DNA of 64,000 nucleotides from Enoplolaimus lenunculus. Lineage: Eukaryota; Nematoda; Enoplea; Enoplida; Thoracostomopsidae. The stretch covers positions 248,001 to 312,000 of the forward strand of contig JASANG010003900.1 in assembly GCA_030248215.1 (NCBI GenBank). The letters are read 5' to 3'. Both the position numbers and the translations under genes were made by a program. The number at the start of each line of letters is the position of its first letter. Positions within the stretch are counted from its first letter, which is position 1. The notes under the pieces are model-generated. The model saw nothing but the letters and a program-made list of their open reading frames with translations, searched no databases and was not told the origin of the DNA. This document shows, in pieces, positions 23,990-34,700 of the stretch.

Positions 23990-24100
23990 CGTTTCTTTGC
24001 TTTGGTAATTTACCGGAAGCCGGATACAACCCGGTTGTCTGCTTCCGGTTCGGGGCAGAAAATTGACCTCCGCCTCGGGTATCCATTTTAACGGAAGTTC
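23990..24100. repeat. CCGG-rich hAT-like fragment
   Basis: TTACCGGAAGCCGGATACAA and GACCTCCGCCTCGGGTATCC resemble the CCGG-rich MITE at 61757-62126, but no clean ends are seen. Confidence 0.45.
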
Positions 24101-24103
24101 CGG

Positions 24104-24400
24104 CAATTTCCGTAGTAAAATTTTCATTTTTTTGACGAGTTAATTTTGTTGACACTTCTTAACAAATACAACTCGTCAAAAAAATGAAAATTTTTTACGG
24201 AAATCCGGGCTTTCCGTTAAAATGGAAGTTCCGGCAATTTCCGTAGTAAAATTTTCATTTTTTTTGACGAGTTAATTTTGTTGACACACAAAACAAAAAA
24301 AAAAAAACGAAACACCAAGAAGGAAAAAAAATAAAATTTTCATTTTTTTGACGAGTTAATTTTGTTGACACTTCTTAACAAATACAACTCTAAAACCAAA
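24104..24400. repeat. interspersed direct and inverted repeats
   Basis: Three copies of a block GTAAAATTTTCATTTTTTTG then ACGAGTTAATTTTGTTGACA, with an inverse copy (CTCGTCAAAAAAATGAAAAT) between the first and second. The first and third are followed by CTTCTTAACAAATACAACTC; an A-rich spacer precedes the third. Confidence 0.7.
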
Positions 24401-24593
24401 ATTTATGGACATATCACAGGTATTTGCTAAAAATTATTATATTAAACAGTTTACTACATAAAGTTTCGCTTCACATCCGGTTTCATTTCCGGCTCCGGAA
24501 ATTTTGTTGGCTTCTGGCTTCAGTTACTTTTCATCTTCATCTGCACTCTGAACGGTATTACATCAAACCTGATACAAACTCGTTAATAAAACT

Positions 24594-24796
24594 GGCTCAT
24601 GTATAGAACAGTGCCAGAACAGTAGCATAAGTATATTCCTAAGCCTAAGCCTAACCTAAGCGTAAGGATGAGCCTATTCCTAAGCCTAAGCCTAAGCCAA
24701 ACACTAACTTGGGCAAAGAAGTTAGGCAAAAGCTTAAACTGACTCTATTGCAGCCCCGCCGGAATACGATCCAGCCCTGTTCTATATGTATGGGCC
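24594..24796 (+). mobile_element. telomere-cored MITE, type C, perfect 8-bp target duplication
   Basis: GGCTCATGTATAGAACAGTG at the left and CCTGTTCTATATGTATGGGCC at the right. It is flanked by ATAAAACT on both sides (24586-24593 and 24797-24804). The interior is a bipartite CCTAAG array with spacer GCGTAAGGATGAGCCTATTC, then AAGCTTAAACTGACTCTATT. Confidence 0.93.
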
Positions 24797-25054
24797 ATAA
24801 AACTTAGACCACAGGGCGTATGGGGTTTGTAGCAAAACCCCGTGTTAATAGTCATCAATTTTGACGCCGTTCTGCTGACTAAATACCAAGTTAAGTACAA
24901 TAAATAATGAGAAACTTTAATTAAAATCGGTATATTGGGCTGGTTGTTGATATCACATAAATTGTTAGCTGGACTTATAAAATAAGCTCGGAAATCTGTC
25001 GCTGATATCTTGCCTTTGAAAGTTGTCGTCAGCTATTGTCTAATTTCAACGCTA

Positions 25055-25493
25055 CTGTAGTGAACCGAATTTAGAGGAGGCAACAAGAAGGGGTCCCCAT
25101 TTTAAGTCCCAATCAATACGAGTCCGTATCCTTAATAAGAGTTCGTACGTGGATAGACTCCGTAAACATTAGAGTCCGTAAATGTCAATTATCTCTAATT
25201 GTAGAGCGTAAATGACTCCTGGAGCAAATATATAATTTGAATTAAAAACTTTAAGGCATACTTAAATTTTGAAAGTCCATTCCTTAAACTTTGCATTATC
25301 GCTCGAGCTATTGACACAAGACAAATAAACGTTTAATTCAACCGATAGTTGTAGTACCGGATATATATCAATGACGAAGGATGGCGAAGCGTGTGTTAAA
25401 AATAAATAACAGTCCGTAACCGAATAACCCGGGTGACCCTCTAGAAAGGCCAAATAAATATCAGTCTCCCCCATCTTATTCAGGTCACTACAG
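25055..25493 (-). mobile_element. F-family MITE
   Basis: Ends CTGTAGTGAACCGAATTTAG and the inverse CTTATTCAGGTCACTACAG, each next to TA, the usual mariner-type target. The interior has repeated GAGTCCGTAAATG-type words. About 439 bp, no coding capacity. Confidence 0.85.
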
Positions 25494-25823
25494 TATGTAC
25501 CTATGTACCTCTTGCATTAAGCCTATTTCATTTACCAGTAAACTTATTCGGTAATGTAGTTGTTTATTAATTAACCAGTTTTGATTGACTTTTGGGGGTA
25601 TAATTATTTCGATTCTATAGTATTTTTTACAAAAATGTATTCAAATTTGGTCAACAATGATTGATCTATAATCGTGTTGAAGGCAAGGCTTTTTGGTGAT
25701 CTATACGTACCTGGTATCTGGTGTACATCGAAATCATCGTGGTAACTAAAGTATACGTCAGTGACTCATCGAAGATGGTTTTTTTTAATTTAAAATTTAA
25801 TGCAAGATAGCTATTGCTTTTTC

Positions 25824-26176
25824 GGCCAATGTTACTTTAAGGGGCGTAACAGTAGATTAAGCGTATTCCAAAGCCTAAGCGTAAGCCTAAGCCTCAGCCT
25901 AAGCCTAAGCCTAAGCCTAAGCCTAAGCTTAAGCCTAAGCCTAAGCCTAAGCCTAAGCCTAAGCCTAAGCCTAAGCCTAAGCCTAAACCTAAGCCTAAGC
26001 CTAAGCGTTGCAAGAATGAATTCCTAAGCCTAAGCTTAAGCCTAAGCCTATTAGCCTAAGCGTTGCAAAAATGAATTCCTAAGCCTAAGCCTAAGCAAAA
26101 AATGTAATCTAGAATCTAAACCTTCTATTTTATAGACTCACCAGAAACCTGTACGCCCCTTAAAGTAAGATGGGCC
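25824..26176 (+). mobile_element. telomere-cored MITE, type A, longest array
   Basis: GGCCAATGTTACTTTAAGGG at the left, CCCTTAAAGTAAGATGGGCC at the right. The flanks GCTTTTTC (25816-25823) and GCTTTTTG (26177-26184) agree at 7 of 8 bases. The centre (about 25870-26095) is mostly CCTAAG units with few changes, interrupted twice by GCGTTGCAARAATGAATTCC. The SLSLSL-type ORF over it is a translation artefact. Confidence 0.95.
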
Positions 26177-26674
26177 GCTTTTTGCAAGGTAGCCTACTTA
26201 AACTGGTGAAGTATCAAAAAATTTTAGGCAACGATGGCAGTGTTTCTTAGTTGGGCCGAACTTAGGCAACACGCCCGGCCCCTAAATGCTTTCTTCTGCG
26301 TACGTCTTTTGTATGTTTTGTTTAGCATCAATATTCTTTTGTTTATTGTACCCCGGACCAGAGCGGCGGATCGTGCAATTTGTGACAGGGGGAACAAATG
26401 TGAAACTCAAAATTGTAACATAGAAAACTTATCATATTATCACCAAAAAATTTTGTGAGGTGGAAAAATTGTAAGGTAGGGACATTATCATTTTATCACA
26501 GAAAATTTCTGAGGAAAGAATTAGGGACGTTATCTTTTTTACATAACATTTTCGGAGGGGAAAATAGTAAGGTAGAAAAACCTTACCATTTTATCACAAA
26601 AATCGGATGGTGAGGCGTATGCTCCACCGCCCCCCCTCTGAATCCGCTAGTGCCCTGGATCAATGAATAAAACG

Positions 26675-26851
26675 CGGCCGTTACAATAGTATAAACCTAT
26701 TCCTAAACCAAAACCTTAGCCTAAGCCTAAACCGTAAGAATGAGCATATTCGTAAGCCTAAGCCTAAGCCGAGCAAAAAATAGTGTAACGCTTAAGCTAC
26801 CCTATTTCCGTTCTGCAGAAAAACGTTCCACCCCTGATCTTTAGATGGACC
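26675..26851 (+). mobile_element. telomere-cored MITE, type B/C, left end truncated
   Basis: Starts at GCGGCCGTTACAATAGTATA, has a short CCTAAG core with GTAAGAATGAGCATATTC, and ends CAGAAAAACGTTCCACCCCT then GATCTTTAGATGGACC. Confidence 0.75.
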
Positions 26852-26982
26852 GAATCCTGTTACAAATGGTGATAGGTAGTATAGTCATTCTAAAGTAGGG
26901 GCAAGATTAATGATTTAGAATAGGCTGTACCTATAGCGCAACTGAAAACTGTTTGAAATAGAGCAATCTCATAAGGGGCGTA

Positions 26983-27425
26983 CTGTATTGACCCGAATAA
27001 GAGGGGGAGGGGTAATATGAGGGGTCCCCATTTTGAGTCGGAATCAATTGGAGTCCGTATCCCTAATAAGAGTCTGTAAGTGGATATAGTCCCTAAACCG
27101 TAATTGGAGTCCATAAATGTCAATTAACCCTAATTGTAGCGCATAAATGACTCCAAGACCAAATAATTTGAGTTCGAAACTTTAAAACGTACTTAAATTT
27201 TGAAAGTACATTCCTAAGAACCTTGTATTATCACTCAAGCTATTGACACAAGAGAAATAAACGTTTAATTCACCGGATAATTGCAGTTCCGGATATATAT
27301 CAGTAACGTAGGGCGGCGGAACGCTGGATAAAACTAAATAACAGTCTGTAACCGAACAACAAGGCGGGTACCCTCTGGAGAGGCCAAATAAATATCAGTC
27401 CCCCCACTTATTCGGGTCACTACAG
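26983..27425 (-). mobile_element. F-family MITE
   Basis: Ends CTGTATTGACCCGAATAAGA and CTTATTCGGGTCACTACAG, both next to TA. It aligns along its length with the copy at 25055-25493. Confidence 0.88.
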
Positions 27426-27947
27426 TACACAAGTGGAGGACTTGAGGATATGGCTCCCTTCCCGAAATTTAGTCATTTCAGATACAAATTTTCGAGTTGT
27501 ATAAAACTACCAATGTCCGAAATTAAAGACAATTTAGTCTTAAAAATTTAAAAAAGTAAGAATCTTAAAATTTCAAAACATATTTTGCGTGTATAAAGCA
27601 AAAAAATTGCTTTACATAAGCTTATATTTCCTTTTGAAATGAAACCCTAAAATACGCCCATGAATCTCATACAGTTATATAATCAAGTTATATATATTTC
27701 TCACATACGTTCATATGACCATGTAGAATTCAAAGTCTAAGTTAGGTACAATAGTTTCGTACTCGTAAAATTGAAAAAAGACTACATTTACTTGAACATT
27801 TTAAAATTTTAATGACACCATTACTTATGTTGCAGTTTCATTGCTTGAGAACGCAGCGAAAATATTGCAAAAAATTGACTGCAGTTGCAGTAGACTGCAA
27901 AACAAAAGAAATTACCTTTTTGTGACTTTCATTCATAAACCGTATAT

Positions 27948-27951
<4 letters not shown>

Positions 27952-27993
<42 letters not shown>
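27952..27993. repeat. (TA)n microsatellite
   Basis: About 20 uninterrupted TA units. Confidence 0.97.
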
Positions 27994-27995
<2 letters not shown>

Positions 27996-28304
27996 GAATG
28001 AATTAAGGTCGGATACAGGGGTGTTGCTACAGGTGACTACAAGATTCCACCCGCTAGCGCGTTCACAGGAAAGCTGTTTAATGTTTTAGAGGTTTAGATT
28101 ATATTTTTTTGCTTCAATACACTTTTTAAAAAATTTGAACCCGTCAATGTAATATATTAGCATGGTCACTGTCTTTATAGTATTTAGGGTGCATAGTGTA
28201 TAGTGCGGTTCAGTGGACAAAATTTTAAATATCATCTGCTGCAGAGGCAAATTTTAAATTGTTTAAAACTCAATACACTTTTTACTTTTTGTTAACCAAC
28301 AAGT

Positions 28305-28507
28305 GACCCATGTTACTTTAAGGGGCGTCCAGGTTTCTGGTGGGTCTATAACAGAGTAGGTTTAAATTCTAGATTACGTTTTTGCTTAAATCTTTAAGCT
28401 TAGGTTTAAAAACTCATTTTTGCAACACTTAGGCTTAGGCTTAGGAGTACGCTTAATCTACTGTTACGCCCCTTAAAGTAACACATTATTACACCCCAAC
28501 ATTGGCC
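28305..28507 (-). mobile_element. telomere-cored MITE, type A, perfect 8-bp target duplication
   Basis: GACCCATGTTACTTTAAGGG to ...ATTGGCC with CAACAAGT on both sides (28297-28304 and 28508-28515). Inverted relative to the 25824 copy. Only a few TTAGGC units remain, and about 20 bases of extra sequence precede the right terminus. Confidence 0.93.
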
Positions 28508-28865
28508 CAACAAGTTCGTGGGCTGTGGCCATTACATTTTAAGAGAATATTTGTTTTTAATTAACGCATTATATTTTGTCTTATTTATATCTTGAATTTT
28601 TAAACAGAATGATTTAATTTTGGCCCAATTATGTTCAAAATTTACTTTAGCAGATCATTGAGTAATCATTTTATTTTGGCACATTTTAATAGTCGAATTG
28701 CGACCGGATTCAGTGTGTGAAGCAACAGTGTGAATTTTTTTATTGGGATTTGGCTAAGAAAACATATTGCAAGTTTTTGGTTTAAACAATTGGAAATGAA
28801 GATGAAATACGAAATATTACTGTTTTAGGATAATTAGAACTTTAAGAAGCGACCGGATTCAGTGT

Positions 28866-29030
28866 TTGGGCCCGTTGCCAAAGGGGTGGCAGGGGGGGAG
28901 GCGGAGCCCCCCTGAAAATTTTTTTGCCCCCCCCCCCAGAAAATTTGCTTGTAACTCATTGAAAACGCTTGAATGCCTCTCCTGAACAATTTTTAGGCCC
29001 CGTAGCAAGGTGAGCTGGCTATATGGCCTG
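28866..29030. mobile_element. I-family MITE, hAT-like
   Basis: TTGGGCCCGTTGCCAAAGGG on the left, GAGCTGGCTATATGGCCTG on the right. The flanks TTCAGTGT (28858-28865) and GTCAGTGT (29031-29038) match at 7 of 8. The interior has CCTGAAAATTTTTTTGCCCC and TTGAAAACGCTTGAATGC. Confidence 0.8.
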
Positions 29031-29127
29031 GTCAGTGTGTGAAGCATCAGTGCCATATTTTAAAGCTATTTGGCTAAGAAAATGCATATATCAAATATGA
29101 AATGCCTGTTTTAGGATATTTAGAATA

Positions 29128-29482
29128 CATTGTAAATTCGAATGAGTTGATTAATCAATTCATCTAGCGAGTTGGTTATTTCCGAATTAATATCAGTAAA
29201 CATGAACCCACTGTTAGTTGAGTTGATTTGCGCTCTGAGTTGAGTTGACTCTGGGCGAGTTGATTAATTAACTCAGAATGTATTGAATCAACTCAAAATT
29301 TTAAGTTCTGATTGTCCTAGCTCAGACTGAGTGATTCAACTCATTCTGAGTTAAACTCAACTCACACATAACTCAGAATGTGTTGAATCAACTCAAAATT
29401 TTAAGTTCTGATTGTCCTAACTCAGACTGAGTGATTCAACTCATTCTGAGTTAAACTCAACTCATTCAAATTTACAGTGTAC
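29128..29482. mobile_element. E-family MITE with internal duplication
   Basis: CATTGTAAATTCGAATGAGT to AATTTACAGTG, TA on both sides. Inside, a block starting AACTCAGAATGTRTTGAATC and ending AACTCAACTCA is present twice in tandem. Confidence 0.8.
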
Positions 29483-29765
29483 TAGGATGGTAAGCATAAA
29501 ATTTATTTCATACTCAACTCAACGTTTAGGTTCAAGCTGGCCCAAACTTAAACGAATTTAACAAGAAAATATTTTGAAATTAAGGTAAAATTTGAGTACA
29601 ATCTGAAGCAACTAATTAGTTTTTCAAAGCAAAAATGCAATTATAATTTTTAACTTTTTAAACAATTAATATGTTTCAGCGTAAATAATTAATAAAGTTT
29701 AATTATTGAAATTTTGTCCAATCGATTGACGTGGGCTCCTTAGGGCACCAAGATGTGTAAGTTTT

Positions 29766-29975
29766 TGTTTTATTTTGTATTATTTTTATTTTTATTTCAT
29801 TTTGTATTATTTTTATTTTATTTCGTATTATTTTATTTTTTTTATTTTATTTTGTATTGTTTTATTTTTTATTTTATTTTGTATTATTTTATTTTTTATT
29901 TTATTTTGTATTATTTCATTTTTTATTTGGTTTTGTATTATTTTATTTTTTACTTGTTTTACCTTATTTCATTTT
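29766..29975. repeat. T-rich tandem repeat
   Basis: About seven copies of a roughly 28-bp unit built from TTTTATTTTGTATTATTTTA. The two long ORFs over it are low-complexity artefacts. Confidence 0.92.
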
Positions 29976-30299
29976 TATAGCTGTTGTTTTACTTTTTTTA
30001 ATTTTTGCATGATGCTTTCCTCTATCATTTGTAAGTTTAAGGATTATTAGGCAAACGGTTAAACGTCGGTTTAACGCGGTGTAAGACTTGTCAATAACCT
30101 AAACTAATATTTTAAACTTACACCTGCAAAGGGAAGTATAAAAGATGCTAATATAGGCTTGATTGCAGTTTTGGACGCTTAGAACGTCAACAATGTTAGT
30201 TAAATTAAAAACTGGTTAGTTTGAATGAAAAGTATGACCTGTTTTATATTAATATAAACCTACTTACCTTCACATTATACATAATTTTGGCATAGTTCA

Positions 30300-31726
30300 A
30301 GTCAACTTGTTCACTTACGTTAAAACAAAAAACGCGAAGTTCCCAAGCTAATGCTCGCCTTCACTCCTAGGGGGTGACTTCGCCTTTTCGACAGCATCAC
30401 TTCCAGCGACTCAATAAATGTTTTGGTTACACTCGCAGAAAATTAGCATAAACTTTGACCATCCTAAACTTTCGAACGCCCAAAAACGTTGAATCTGTTC
30501 GCGAAATTAATATTTGGATTATTTTTCCTCTTGAATAGTGCCGCTGCGAACGACATGAGGGTCTTCGATGAGCAGCCGGATATCCTGGCTTAGGGGACCT
30601 CATTGGGTCTTATAACGGCATCGGCGACCCGCACGGGGAGGGCGCGGCTCGCGAGGCGTAGGTTCAGCTATAAACAAGACATAATTTGGCATAAACAAGC
30701 TACAAGTATTGACGCACATTAAATGCTTTCATATATAGTTTTATAATCCATTTCAGGTATACAGACGCCAGTCACGTCGAACCCGATGGCTCAAAGCAAC
30801 AACAATTCGAATTTCAAGTCGCACAACTAAATAGAACGCCCTTCGCCTAAATTCGGTAAACGCTATTGGTTGAAGATTAGCCATAAACTTAAAGAAAAAA
30901 CGCTGTCCATGAACCAATCAAATTTAAAGCAACTTTTTTGATTTTCGTTGCAGCCAATCCAAACGCTTCATTTCGTCACAATAAATCTGCGCTGAGCAGA
31001 ATTAACGAATAGCAACGTCTGACGCTGAACCGGTGTACGCCAACAGAATCGCTCGCTTAAACGCAATTGGATAAATCATTTTCAATCTGTCCAATTATAT
31101 TTCAACCCAGATCTGTATGCAACGCAGCGACCAATTAAAATCAAGCTGGTTTTCTGCTCAAATACTTGTAATAGAATAACTCAAATTCGATACTTTAATA
31201 CCATTCAGTGAATATCCACTTGGTTCTGTGTTAAATAACCCATTTTCAGGTCCAATTATCTTCGGTTTTGAAATTGTCAAAAACAGTCCAATCGATGAAC
31301 TTGGCTCTGTATTCGAACAATCCATCCAATTAAAAATCAACTTTGCCTTCGATCTAAAACACTTCAGTCAATTGAAACCTGTCTCTGTATTCAATTGATT
31401 CATCCAATTAAAAGTCGTCGCTCTGGATTTCTATAATCCAACCAATAAGAATCGTTTCTCAAAAAATTTTGGCAAAAATTCGATCGTGCGAATGGATGAT
31501 GATTGATTCAACTTTGATAACAACTTTTTGGCAAATATCAATTAACCTCTACGATGTTAACCGACAGTTTTTATCCGCAAACGAACCAGAAAACGAAGTT
31601 TACTGTTAATATTTCTTAACACAAAATTTTGGTGATTCTAATCTGTGATATCTGCTTCCTAATAACACTTCAAACCTTATTCGGTGGCGAATTTGTAAAT
31701 AAGAAGCACCGGTAAAGGAAATAATT
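30300..31726 (+). promoter_or_regulatory. 5' flank and possible untranslated exons of BicC
   Basis: The sequence upstream of the BicC start. A GC-rich block at about 30535-30665 (CCCGCACGGGGAGGGCGCGG) stands out from the AT-rich surroundings, as a core promoter or first exon might. At 30759-30840 an acceptor-like tttcag is followed by Q/N-rich frames, with a short ATG frame ending TAA at about 30826-30828. No TATA box or initiator can be claimed. The 5' end could also be made by trans-splicing. Confidence 0.3.
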
Positions 31727-34700
31727 ATGTTGAAGGTAAGTCATTTGTATTTGCATTTAGATTCATTCCAAGATTAGGGGCTTAACGTTTTTGTGAGCGA
31801 CTGAAATAGAGTAAGCTTAAGCTTTAAACCAATTATTTCGCTTAGGTTAGTCACAGGCTTAGGTTTAGACTTTATCTTTGCACCTAGGCTTAGGGTCAGG
31901 TTTTAGGCTTAGCAATATCTTTATGCTACTGTACTGCTACGGTCCTGATCTAGGCACTGACCAGAGTTTGCAACTAAATTTTATTTGCTTGAATTGTAGG
32001 TCACTTATACCATGATTGGTTCATTATATAGGCTCAGTTATATGTTTATTCTTACGTTTAGGCTTAGGTTTAGGCTGAGGCTAAGGAATATGCTTATACT
32101 ACTGTCCGCCACTGATCTGTACATTGGCTGACGTTTCAATCGCGTAGCTTCGTGTAAAAAATTTACGCAACGTTATTTGGATGTAGTATAGACAAACCCG
32201 CGTTCAAGTTTTGTGGTCAACTTTGAAACTTTGACCTGTAAATTGGTCAAATGACCCACAAGAGTTTTTTCGAAATTCCACTGTCACCGCAAACAAGTAC
32301 GGGACAGTAATTGCCGTGACATTCTCTAAACAACTGATGAAACGTTTTCAGTGTATGCAATTATCACGGGAACTCACTTCAACTTATTACAATTAGCCTG
32401 TGATTAGTGCAAAATGCAGCGCACGCTGGTGTCATTCTTTTCTACACTAAATGTACTCAGTGGCATACTCTTCTTCTAGCAAGCGGCGCAGCCAATGTTC
32501 CAATATATATTATTTCAGCGAGTCCAGTCTCTTCCAGTTTCGGACACCAAACCTTGTGAAGTCTTGCCAGACAACATGATTGAAGATCGGGTTCAGGTTA
32601 ACCGAAAAATTTTGGAACAAATGATTCAAGGTATTAAAATTATATAAATCTATACATTAAAGCTGGACCGCTCCACATACGTATTTCGGGCAACTTTCCA
32701 GCGGTACTTTTTGCTAACAATAATTTGTTAAGAAATACACGTGATTTTGTGTTTCGCTAACTTTTGCGCATTGCGCAAAGCTAACAGACTAGTTTCATTT
32801 ATTAGCTAAATTCAACTATATTGAAAATAGTGAACAGCAATCTTTGTATCACACGAATTTAAGTACAGTTACAAAAAAGGTCAACTATAAATGCAATGGT
32901 GTTCTGGTATTGAGTAAAATTATTTTGGCACATTTCATACGTAATTTTGTGAATTGATGCATCTACGCTGGAATTGATTTCGGTCAAAAATTGAGCACCC
33001 GAAAATGAATTTTTCATTTTACTTATCGTGTATAAGTATGGGAGTAGCAAAGATTTTCGTTTGGCGGCACAGAAATACTTTAAACATATATTATGTTTAA
33101 TCGTACGCAGTCACTACACATACAACGCGTGAGAAAAATTTTGGTACACATACCACTAAAGCAATGTCGGTTCAGAATAGAAAAGTACCAGAAACTAGTG
33201 TATGGGAATGAAACGAACACGAGATCAAAGTTTCAATTTATAGCCAAAAATGAAACATTTCCAAACCCATTAGGGGTACCATGGCTCACATATATGTGTA
33301 ATGTATGTATGTATGTATGTATGTAAGTATGTGTGTATGTGTGTTCAGGGTCGCGGGCCAGATTTATTGACTCGGAAGTTGAAAATTCTTCCACTAAACC
33401 ATTTTTGGAGTAACATAAAATAGGTGGTGTTCACGTCGGACGGCAATTTGAGGATGCTGCCACCCAGATCGTTCTGATTACAGTTACAGGGATGGTGGTC
33501 AAACCGTTCGACCTGAGATGCTGAAAATAGTGCTGACTTCGGATGTCATTTTGAGGTCATCAGAGGACTTTTGGCCATCCTTATAACCCTGATTCCGATT
33601 GTAACGGGTATTCGGTCCGGTGTTTAATATTCATAAAATTAAACCAGTTAACCCCTTCTCACATTGAGTTGCCTGTAGGCAACTCAGCGCAGTGTATATA
33701 CGTTAAATAATATATATCGCACCGTGTTTAACAATTGCAACACGTATACATAGTACTAAATCACCACAAGACGTGAGAGCCACCTCGGGCTCGAGCGTCA
33801 AGCTTCTTTATCTGAGTGGTGATGGTATACGCCTCCCACTCCAGTCACTGGAGTTCGACTTAGTTTAAACAAATCACCAAATTAGTTTCAATTTCAAAAA
33901 ATTCAAATTTGAATTGATATTCGAATGAAGGTGGTCATGAAAGAAAACTGGAACAACGCCTTAATTCCTCGTTGAAATGTCTAAATATAAAAGCCGAAAT
34001 CGGGAAAAAGTCGAACAGATTTATAATTTCGAGTTTGTTTGAGTAAATCGGAAAAAAGACACTTTTATATTTTTGCTTAGAAAAAATATTTGAACTTTTA
34101 CAACGCAGCCCATCAATTTTAAGAAAATTTCGCCAATGTAAAGAACAGGGGCGGAACAGTATTATAAGCATCTTCATAATCCTTAAACCTAAGCCTAAGC
34201 CTAAGCGTAAGAATGAGCACATTCCTAAGCCTAAGCCTAAGCTTAAGCCTAAGCTAAGCAAAACGATTAGTCTAAAGCTTAACCTTACTCTATTCTAGTC
34301 CCATAGAAAAACGTTCCGCCCCTGATCTTAAGATGTGCCGAAAATTTGACTCCGAATTAAAATAATTGGGCAACCGAAATATAAACCTTAAAACGGTTTC
34401 ATTCAATTATACTGGCAACATTTCTACTTTTTAGGCGGAACCCAAGTGTACCAGGGTCGACGCGTGAATGCCGAAGAATTTTTCGCTCTGGTTACAAAAC
34501 AGACCGAAGCTCAAATTTCGTGGCCTTCGCGTCTTAAGATTGGTGCCAAAACTAAGAAAGGTAAGATCGTTTACAGGTAAACTAACACCGATAAGTCGCT
34601 ACCTTAACTTAGATATCGAGCCAAATTGAACGCATTTTGTGTTTGAAACAGCATCTTTCAAAACGTTTGTTTGTCAGTGCAGAAACGCTAAATTGAGTAA

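Noticed and set aside
25800-26027. 75-codon ORF with a long Ser-Leu run
   Set aside because: It is the translation of the CCTAAG telomere-type array; a hexamer array gives a dipeptide repeat in any open frame.
29753-30050. Two overlapping F/Y/L-rich ORFs that look like membrane proteins
   Set aside because: T-rich tandem repeat translated; hydrophobicity is a by-product of T-rich codons.
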